Shown piece by piece: positions 1 through 4,924 of a DNA stretch of 12,572 nt; positions within the stretch are counted from its first letter, which is position 1, and each line of letters begins with the position of its first letter. Location of the stretch: contig CACZFE010000026.1 of NCBI GenBank assembly GCA_902780365.1, positions 1-12,572 of the forward strand, given 5' to 3'. Under the pieces are notes generated by a model that was not told where the DNA came from, ran no database searches, and worked only from the letters and a program-made list of their open reading frames with translations. This DNA comes from an uncultured Spirochaetales bacterium. GTDB taxonomy: Bacteria > UBP6 > UBA1177. The translations under genes were made by a program, and so were the position numbers.

Positions 1-34
1 AAAGGTTTTTTCGGAAATTTCATAATTTAGAAAT

Positions 35-82
35 CTTGCGCCGCATCGGGATAACGTTATCACGAGATCACGATATTACGGC
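35..82. repeat. Degenerate 8-bp tandem array downstream of smr
   Basis: Six successive 8-bp units from 35 to 82 (plus strand) all have CG at positions 5-6. The middle four (51-82) fit ATNACGNN, the best pair being ATCACGAG and ATCACGAT (59-74). The array lies between the GC-rich inverted arms and matches the array at 3537-3592 in unit length, phase and consensus. Confidence 0.5.
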
Positions 83-100
83 AATAAATAAGCGGCGCAA
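36..100. repeat. Inverted repeat flanking the 3' end of smr
   Basis: TTGCGCCGC (36-44) and GCGGCGCAA (92-100) are exact 9-bp inverted copies. The second abuts the smr stop codon. The 47 bp between contain the perfect palindrome GATAACGTTATC (50-61). The loop is long and there is no T run, so it is not a standard terminator, though it could cap the operon transcript or be the ends of a small repeated element. Confidence 0.7.
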
Positions 101-571
101 TTAAGCAGTAACATCGACCTGCCCCGACTCTTCGACACTTTTTTTGTCCCACTCGATTTTAGAGCAGCAACCTTCCCTTTTGAGCTGTCTCAAAAGAATA
201 TCGATCGCGTTTCTGAGAACCGGTGAAGTTTTGGAATGAAGCCCTTTGCCTGTGACGATCCTGATTTTGTAGATCCTGCCGCTTTTCATAGCTCTGACAT
301 TGGTTTCGACAACTTTTTCGGCCTCGTCCTGATTGAGTCCGTGAAGATCTATCTCAAATTCGGGAAGAACGTTTTCGCTGCGCGGTCTGAAGAACTCTTT
401 CTGTTCCTCGGCACTCGATTCCTTCTCGCGTTTGTGGATTTCAAAATCTATGTCGGAATATTCCTCGAGAAGATCTGCAAAACTCTCTTTTTCACCCTCT
501 TTTTTCCCGGTTTTGCCCGAAAAAAGTTCGGCAAAATTCATTGAATTATTATTCTGGAATTTTTTACCCAT
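101..571 (-). CDS. Smr-domain protein (stand-alone)
   Basis: The protein has 156 aa from the ATG at 571. The first 65 or so residues are charged and low in complexity, with no recognised fold. The rest is an Smr domain at about 73-140: FEIDLHGLNQDEAEKVV (DLHG at 75-78) and IVTGKGLHSKTSPVLR (GKGLHS at 108-113). Smr domains, as in MutS2 and small Smr proteins, bind and nick nucleic acids, acting in branched-DNA handling or in rescue of collided ribosomes; the DLHG and GxGxHS motifs are those linked with nuclease activity. Two adjacent Cys (135-136) are near the end. The gene starts on the stop codon of nadK (1-bp overlap) and is the last gene of the operon, with 100 bp of non-coding sequence after it. 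Substrate is not evident. Confidence 0.9.
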   Translation of the reverse strand: MGKKFQNNNSMNFAELFSGKTGKKEGEKESFADLLEEYSDIDFEIHKREKESSAEEQKEFFRPRSENVLPEFEIDLHGLNQDEAEKVVETNVRAMKSGRIYKIRIVTGKGLHSKTSPVLRNAIDILLRQLKREGCCSKIEWDKKSVEESGQVDVTA

Positions 572-1404
572 CACAACCTCTTGCCCAGATGGAGCCTTTC
601 TGAAAGTATGTCGAAGAAACTTCTTTCGGGATTTGAAACTACGCTCAAGTCACGCCCGTTCCTGCGGATAAGCACGATATCGTTTTCACAGACCTGGACC
701 GAATTTTTGCCGTCGCAGGTAAGAAATCCGAGAACACACTCTTTCAAAGTGACTTTTATCGAACCTGATGCCGGAAGAACTATCGGCCTGTGCGTGAGGG
801 CGTGCGGAGCGACCGCGTTGATGACGAAAGATTCGTCCGCGGGATAGATTATCGGGCCGTTGCAGGAAAGGTTGTATGCGGTTGAACCCGTAGGCGTCGC
901 CGCGATAAGACCGTCGCACTTGTACTGCGGCATCTCCTCACCGTTGTATTCGATCCCGAAGCAGAGCATGGGAGACGCGTTTATGTCACGGATTATCGTG
1001 ACTTCGTTGAGAGCGGTAAAAGCCGCCGTTTCCGCACCGCTTCTGATTAATCTGACATCCATCATCATGCGGTTTTTGACATCGAAATCGCCCTTAAGAA
1101 GATTCGTTATCATTTTTTCTTCGCCCGGGTTTATCTCGGCAAGGAATCCGAGCTGCCCGACATTGATCCCGGCAATCGGGATATTGCGCTCGAAAGCCAT
1201 AGATGCGCCTGCGAGAAAAGTTCCGTCGCCTCCGACTGTTACAATGAGGTCTGAACCGTCGATCTCATCAGGGTCTTCAACAATTTCCACGCCGAGTTCC
1301 CTGCTCTTTTCCGTGATGAAAGCCCGCGTTTCCTGCTGTTCGGCGATTTTCCGGCCGTCGTTCCTGAAAAAAAGGAAAACTTTTGAAATTTTATTTGATG
1401 TCAT
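571..1404 (-). CDS. nadK: NAD kinase (NAD+ to NADP+)
   Basis: The protein has 277 aa, a usual length. It phosphorylates NAD+ with ATP or polyphosphate to make NADP+, the only route to NADP(H). Visible family marks: GGDGT at 58-62 inside VTVGGDGTFL, NVGQLGFLAEI at 81-91, LNEV at 132-135, the NAD-site block with Asp164 running through ATPTGSTAYNLS (169-180) and NGPIIYP, PHALTHRPIVLP (200-211), and CDG near 230. All expected catalytic features are there. The ATG lies 14 bp inside the Hsp33-like gene, with only a weak GGGAT upstream, so translation is probably coupled. Its stop shares one base with the smr start (TGATG). The placement after an oxidation-sensed chaperone fits a role in NADPH supply under oxidative stress, but that link is inference. 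Confidence 0.96.
   Translation of the reverse strand: MTSNKISKVFLFFRNDGRKIAEQQETRAFITEKSRELGVEIVEDPDEIDGSDLIVTVGGDGTFLAGASMAFERNIPIAGINVGQLGFLAEINPGEEKMITNLLKGDFDVKNRMMMDVRLIRSGAETAAFTALNEVTIIRDINASPMLCFGIEYNGEEMPQYKCDGLIAATPTGSTAYNLSCNGPIIYPADESFVINAVAPHALTHRPIVLPASGSIKVTLKECVLGFLTCDGKNSVQVCENDIVLIRRNGRDLSVVSNPERSFFDILSERLHLGKRL
577..580 (-). promoter_or_regulatory. Ribosome binding site that fixes the smr start at 571
   Basis: GAGG on the minus strand (580-577) lies 5 nt before the ATG at 571 but only 2 nt before the in-frame GTG at 574. The spacing favours the ATG. Confidence 0.6.
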
Positions 1405-2110
1405 GTTTTTTTATCCCGTATTTAAAACCGCATCTCGGGCACTCAACATTGAGAACATGCTCGTTCTCAAAAAGAAATTCGATGTCTTTCTTCGGCATCC
1501 GCTTGAAAATTCCCGCGATCTTTTCCTTCGTACAGCCGCATCTGAAAGTAAGGCTCACGTTTTCTTCCGAAGCATCTTCATCAAAAGCAAGCGATTCCGA
1601 ATTGTTTTTTATACCCGCGATTTCGTCATCCACGTAAAATTCAAGGTGTTCCTGTGACTGGTCGGCGAAAAATCTTCTGAAAAGATCGTCTAAAATCCTG
1701 TCGGAAGGAATATTTTCGGCACAGTCTACCATCGTGACGCTTTCCATTCCTGAAATGTCCGAAACCATCTGCACCGACATGCGCGGATTTTTTTCGTATG
1801 CTGAAGGCTCCCATGAATGGGTTTTCGCTACAAAAGTGCCGTTTTCGGAATCTACGCAGCAGAAGAGCCTGCGTTTCTGAACCGGCATCGAAACGTTCCA
1901 CGCAAAACTCCAGCCCTGCGGCATGAAAGGAAGGTAGGCGACCGCAAACGAAATCAGTTTTCTCAGATTCGGAAAACACTCTTTCGGCACCGCTTCTATC
2001 GGATTCTGCACATAAAAATCGAGGTAAAGCCCCATAAAATCGACGGCATTGAGTTCAGTTCGCGCCGTTTCGCCGTTTTTCGACACGATCTTTAATGTTG
2101 CAAATGACAT
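1391..2110 (-). CDS. Divergent Hsp33-like protein with redox zinc switch
   Basis: The protein has 239 aa, against about 290 for E. coli Hsp33. The C-terminal part (about 186-239) is a clear Hsp33 redox domain: LTFRCGC, then KEKIAGIFKRMPKKDIEFL, then NVECPRCGFKYGI, giving Cys191, Cys193, Cys224 and Cys227 with CxC-X30-CxxC spacing. In Hsp33 these bind zinc at rest and form disulfides on oxidation, which switches on a holdase chaperone. The preceding part is only weakly Hsp33-like: GMESVTMVDCAENIPSDRIL and then LDDLFRRFFADQSQEHLEFY resemble the segment with EDYFxxSEQ. The first 110 residues are hard to match and have extra Cys (45, 84, 85, 130). AAGG before the ATG lies in the kinase gene's end, and its own 3' end overlaps nadK by 14 bp. 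The redox-domain call is firm; chaperone function is inferred. Confidence 0.78.
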   Translation of the reverse strand: MSFATLKIVSKNGETARTELNAVDFMGLYLDFYVQNPIEAVPKECFPNLRKLISFAVAYLPFMPQGWSFAWNVSMPVQKRRLFCCVDSENGTFVAKTHSWEPSAYEKNPRMSVQMVSDISGMESVTMVDCAENIPSDRILDDLFRRFFADQSQEHLEFYVDDEIAGIKNNSESLAFDEDASEENVSLTFRCGCTKEKIAGIFKRMPKKDIEFLFENEHVLNVECPRCGFKYGIKKHDIK

Positions 2111-2112
2111 TT

Positions 2113-3510
2113 TTACCTTGGCTTAAGCTGCATATTTATCTGACGGTTTTCTGAGCTCGGCGTAAATTCAAGAGTACCTATCATATTGTCCTTTATGAAG
2201 TCGATTATATATTTCTTACCATGTTCAAGCTGAAGCGATGTGGGCGTCACTTTGCCGGTATCCTCGCCGTCGACGAAAATATGCGCTCCGCCCGGAGACG
2301 AAAAGACTGTTACAGCCTCGACTTCCACCTCAGGATCGACAAAAAGAAATTTCAGGATCAGCACGATTACCGCAAGCCCCGCAACTATACCTGAGATAAG
2401 ACCGATTTTCGAAAACATCGCCTTGTTCTTTTCGTGTTGTTTCTCGGATTTTTCTTTTTGCTGCGCAACTTCTTCAGCCTTCTTGTTTTCCTCGAGGTCT
2501 ATGTCCTCCAGTTCTCCGATATTGTTGAAAAGCTCGTCCATAAGGTATTCTGTCTGAGCCTGCTCAATAATTTTCGTCATCTTGATAAAATGAGCCGGAA
2601 AGAGCTTTTTCATGAAAGCGGGAAGCATTTCGCTGTTCGGGTCAAATTCGAGCGAATTATATATCAGCTGCAGATCTTCGCGCATATCCATCGCGGTTGC
2701 ATAACGCCTGTTCTGGTTCTTTTCCAACGCTTTCATCACGATTTTCGCAAGATTCGGGTCAATGTCCGGCATAAGCTCGTTTATAGGTTCGATCTCATCG
2801 TAAAGTATCGAGTTCATAATCGCCATATCATTGTCAAGATTCTTGTAGAGCGGATGGCCTGAAAGCATTTCATAAAGGATTATTCCGACCGAAAATATAT
2901 CGCTCCGCCTGTCGACAACCATTCCTGAGCACTGTTCGGGAGAGAGATATGCGTAAGTTCCCTGGATTCCTGCATCACCTTTAAGTTTTTTTGTGTAGTT
3001 GGCGTTCGCGATGCCGAAATCGACGACTTTTATCTTTCCTTCGTAGGAAATCAGAATGTTGTTCGGGTTCATGTCGAGATGAACGATATTGAGGAAATTC
3101 CCGTTTCTGTCCTGGGCATTGTGGGCATGGTCAAGACCGCACAGGACCGCAGAAATTATCTCAATAGTGAGATTGAGCGGCATCTGCAGACCCTTTTCCT
3201 TGAGTTTTTCGATTACAGCACCCAAATTCTGCCCGAAAACGTATTCCATCGCGATGAAATACTGATCCTCGAACTTTCCGAAATCGTAGATTTTAACAAT
3301 ATTTTCGTGGCTTATATTGCAGATTATCCTCGCCTCGGCAAGGAACATTTTCACAAGCGTCGGATTGTTGCTGTACTGTTTCAGCACCTTCTTGATTGCT
3401 ATAGGCATCGAATTGACAGGCGAATTAACATGTTTGGCGAGAAAAATTTCTGCCATTCCGCCCGTTGCAATTTTTGAAAGCAACTGATAGTTGTCAAATT
3501 TCTCAAGCAT
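2113..3510 (-). CDS. Membrane-anchored Ser/Thr protein kinase with periplasmic PEGA domain
   Basis: The protein has 465 aa. The kinase domain is at about 8-285: glycine-rich loop IATGGMAEIF (14-23), ATP-binding Lys40 (IAIKK), helix-C Glu59, catalytic loop HLDMNPNNIL (144-153), DFG 164-166, and GTYAYLSPEQ in the activation segment. Catalytic Asp146 and Asn151 are kept, but the Lys two residues after the Asp in the usual HRDLKPxN is Asn148, and HRD is HLD. Similar loops are common among deltaproteobacterial kinases, so activity is plausible. A charged juxtamembrane region (about 330-365), a helix at about 368-391 and a PEGA domain at about 397-463 (VFSSPGGAHIFVDGEDTGKVTPTSL) follow, placing a sensor-like module in the periplasm. 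AGGAGG lies 7 nt before the ATG. It is the first gene of a four-gene run and ends 2 bp before the Hsp33-like gene. Substrates are unknown. Confidence 0.93.
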   Translation of the reverse strand: MLEKFDNYQLLSKIATGGMAEIFLAKHVNSPVNSMPIAIKKVLKQYSNNPTLVKMFLAEARIICNISHENIVKIYDFGKFEDQYFIAMEYVFGQNLGAVIEKLKEKGLQMPLNLTIEIISAVLCGLDHAHNAQDRNGNFLNIVHLDMNPNNILISYEGKIKVVDFGIANANYTKKLKGDAGIQGTYAYLSPEQCSGMVVDRRSDIFSVGIILYEMLSGHPLYKNLDNDMAIMNSILYDEIEPINELMPDIDPNLAKIVMKALEKNQNRRYATAMDMREDLQLIYNSLEFDPNSEMLPAFMKKLFPAHFIKMTKIIEQAQTEYLMDELFNNIGELEDIDLEENKKAEEVAQQKEKSEKQHEKNKAMFSKIGLISGIVAGLAVIVLILKFLFVDPEVEVEAVTVFSSPGGAHIFVDGEDTGKVTPTSLQLEHGKKYIIDFIKDNMIGTLEFTPSSENRQINMQLKPR

Positions 3511-3536
3511 ACGGAAACCTCCTTTCGACGCGGTAC

Positions 3537-3596
3537 TGCGCGCGCTTTCGACGTCACGTTGTCACGTCGTTCCGTCGTTACTACGATCCGGCGCGC
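3537..3596. repeat. Degenerate 8-bp tandem array with GC-rich arms in the kinase leader
   Basis: Read on the plus strand in 8-bp steps from 3537, five successive units carry CG at positions 5-6 (to 3576). One unit then breaks the pattern and the next (3585-3592) restores it. The best-matching pair is GTCACGTT and GTCACGTC (3553-3568). GCGCGCGC (3538-3545) and GCGCGC (3591-3596) can pair across the array, and CGACGT (3549-3554) can pair with ACGTCG (3564-3569) within it. The arrangement closely parallels the array at 35-82. It would lie in the 5' leader of the kinase operon. Confidence 0.5.
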
Positions 3597-3620
3597 TGAA
3601 AATAACGGCAAAATCGGGAT

Positions 3621-3626
3621 ATTATA
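3621..3626 (-). promoter_or_regulatory. Candidate -10 element for the kinase operon
   Basis: On the minus strand this is a perfect TATAAT in the gap between skp and the kinase gene, preceded by an A-rich tract (about 3631-3640 on the plus strand is T-rich). The region 17 nt upstream (CTCGCA) is a poor -35. If used, transcription would start near 3614 and leave a leader of about 100 nt. The call rests on one hexamer plus its position. Confidence 0.4.
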
Positions 3627-3661
3627 TTGAATTTTTTTTAAATTGCGAGAGTAAAAACAGG

Positions 3662-4156
3662 TTACTTGTTGATTTCGGCAATAACAGCCTTGGTGATGTC
3701 GAACTTGTCGTTGTAGTAAAGGGTCTGCTCAGCAGGAATAACCATGTCATAACCTTTCTGAAGCGCGATTTTCATCACTATTTTGCGGACTTTTGCAAGG
3801 AATTCTTCCTGAGCCGCTGCGTCTTTCTCTGCAAGTTCCTTCTCTTTCTGCGATGCCATTTTCTGAAGTTCGAGAGCCTTTTTCTGGTATTCCTCAAGCA
3901 TCATAGCCTGAGCTTCCTCAGTCGCCATCTTAGCTTCTTTCTTTATCTTTTCCTGAAGCTTGATAACCTCGGCTTCCTTCGTCTTGAGCTCGTCCTGGCT
4001 CTTTTTAAGCAATGCCTCGACTTTCTTTCTCTCTTTCTCGACTTCCTTGGATTCCGACCAAACCTTCTTTACATCAACGAACGCGATTTTTTCCGCATAA
4101 ACCGGCATGATCGTGAACAAAACAAACAAAGCTGCAAAAATTCTGAATTTCGTCAT
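3662..4156 (-). CDS. skp: Skp/OmpH family periplasmic chaperone
   Basis: The protein has 164 aa, the usual Skp length. A signal peptide cleaved after VYA (residue 21) is followed by EKIAFVDVKKVW, the typical OmpH/Skp start strand. A long Lys/Glu-rich coiled-coil tentacle covers about 35-120, and a C-terminal strand-helix (GYDMVIPAEQTLYYNDKFDIT) closes the core. Skp trimers hold unfolded outer-membrane proteins in the periplasm on the way to BAM; a client could be the barrel encoded earlier in this cluster, though this is inference. The gene starts 9 bp after rlpA, and the rlpA stop TAG forms part of its TAGGAGG ribosome site, so it is in the same transcript. The usual neighbours bamA and lpxD are not seen here. 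Confidence 0.92.
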   Translation of the reverse strand: MTKFRIFAALFVLFTIMPVYAEKIAFVDVKKVWSESKEVEKERKKVEALLKKSQDELKTKEAEVIKLQEKIKKEAKMATEEAQAMMLEEYQKKALELQKMASQKEKELAEKDAAAQEEFLAKVRKIVMKIALQKGYDMVIPAEQTLYYNDKFDITKAVIAEINK

Positions 4157-4165
4157 AATTTCCTC

Positions 4166-4924
4166 CTATTCTTCAATTGTAACTATTTCGGCATCTTTCC
4201 ATGAGAAACGCTCAATATCGGCCTGAGCATCATCTTTTGAAGCATATCTGCCGTATCTGACTTCATATTTTCCGTCACTGGTAAAAATGTATGTATCCTC
4301 TTTAATTCCGCTCTGATAGTTCTTTGCCGCGTCGATATTGCCGAATGCCGCAAGCACTATCGCGTAGGCAACTTCTTTCTTTTCCTCTTTCGAAGCCTCT
4401 TTTTCAGGTTCCTTTTCCTTTTTCGGCTCTTCTTCTGCCGCAGCTTTTTTCTCTTCTTCCTGCGCACTTTTTTCAGGTTCTGCTGCTGGTGCCGCTGCCG
4501 GTTTCGGCGCATTTTCAGCCAGTCCTACAACTTTTATTTTCGCCCTGATCTTTCCTTTCGAAGCATTGTCGATAGCCTTGAAAGCCTTTGTAGTGAGATC
4601 TACGACTTCTTTTCCAGGCCTGTCGGTGACCGTAACTTCGACCTTTTTTCCGGTATCGAGAGACTGGACTTCGAGCACTGTACCGAACGGGAACCCCTTT
4701 GCCGCGCAGGTCATTGCATCATTTGAAAAAGTCTCGCCGTTCGCCATCTGCTTTCCGTTGTATTCATCACCGTAAAAAGTGACATAGTAATAATAAGTAT
4801 CGCCTCTTGAAACCGGATGCTTTATGACCCTCGGGGATTCACAGCCTGTAAAAAGAATGCAGAAAAACACCGCACTCAGCAGAGCCAGCGGTCTAAGAAT
4901 GTTTTTTCTTCTTAACTTTTCCAT
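4166..4924 (-). CDS. rlpA: RlpA-family septal lipoprotein with C-terminal SPOR domain
   Basis: The protein has 252 aa from the ATG at 4924. It has a lipoprotein signal ending ILFTGC (Cys28), an RlpA-type double-psi beta-barrel at about 44-135 (YYYYVTFYGDEYNGKQMANGE, then TVTDRPGKEVVDLTTKAF), a Glu/Ala/Lys/Pro-rich linker at about 137-182, and a SPOR-like domain at about 184-252. RlpA proteins cleave or bind stripped glycan strands at the division septum, and SPOR domains target denuded peptidoglycan. Glu64 (ANGE) and Asp101 (TDR), which align with conserved active-site acids, are present; a nearby position that is usually His (TAAH) is Lys76 here. Thus lytic activity is uncertain. The start lies 32 bp inside the wzc gene with GAGG only 3 nt upstream. 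An in-frame ATG at 5038 would bury the signal peptide and is rejected. Confidence 0.85.
   Translation of the reverse strand: MEKLRRKNILRPLALLSAVFFCILFTGCESPRVIKHPVSRGDTYYYYVTFYGDEYNGKQMANGETFSNDAMTCAAKGFPFGTVLEVQSLDTGKKVEVTVTDRPGKEVVDLTTKAFKAIDNASKGKIRAKIKVVGLAENAPKPAAAPAAEPEKSAQEEEKKAAAEEEPKKEKEPEKEASKEEKKEVAYAIVLAAFGNIDAAKNYQSGIKEDTYIFTSDGKYEVRYGRYASKDDAQADIERFSWKDAEIVTIEE

Noticed and set aside
1..23. Possible start of the next minus-strand gene (ATG at 23, seven codons to the window edge)
   Set aside because: No ribosome site is visible and the piece is too short to support a coding call.
36..100. The inverted repeat as a Rho-independent terminator of the smr operon
   Set aside because: The loop is 47 nt and no T run follows the second arm on the minus strand.
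572..574. GTG start for the Smr gene, one codon earlier
   Set aside because: The ribosome site is only 2 nt away from it; the ATG at 571 has better spacing and the usual TGATG overlap with nadK.
860..1657. Long plus-strand open frame (265 codons) opposite nadK and the Hsp33-like gene
   Set aside because: It is antisense to two well-supported genes, has no recognisable domain and has shadow-like composition.
3600..3661. Terminator for skp
   Set aside because: There are T and A tracts but no GC hairpin in front of a T run on the minus strand, so no intrinsic terminator can be supported.
3491..4204. Plus-strand open frame (237 codons) opposite skp
   Set aside because: It is a Phe/Leu-rich mirror of the Lys/Glu coiled coil on the other strand; the skp frame has a signal peptide and family motifs.
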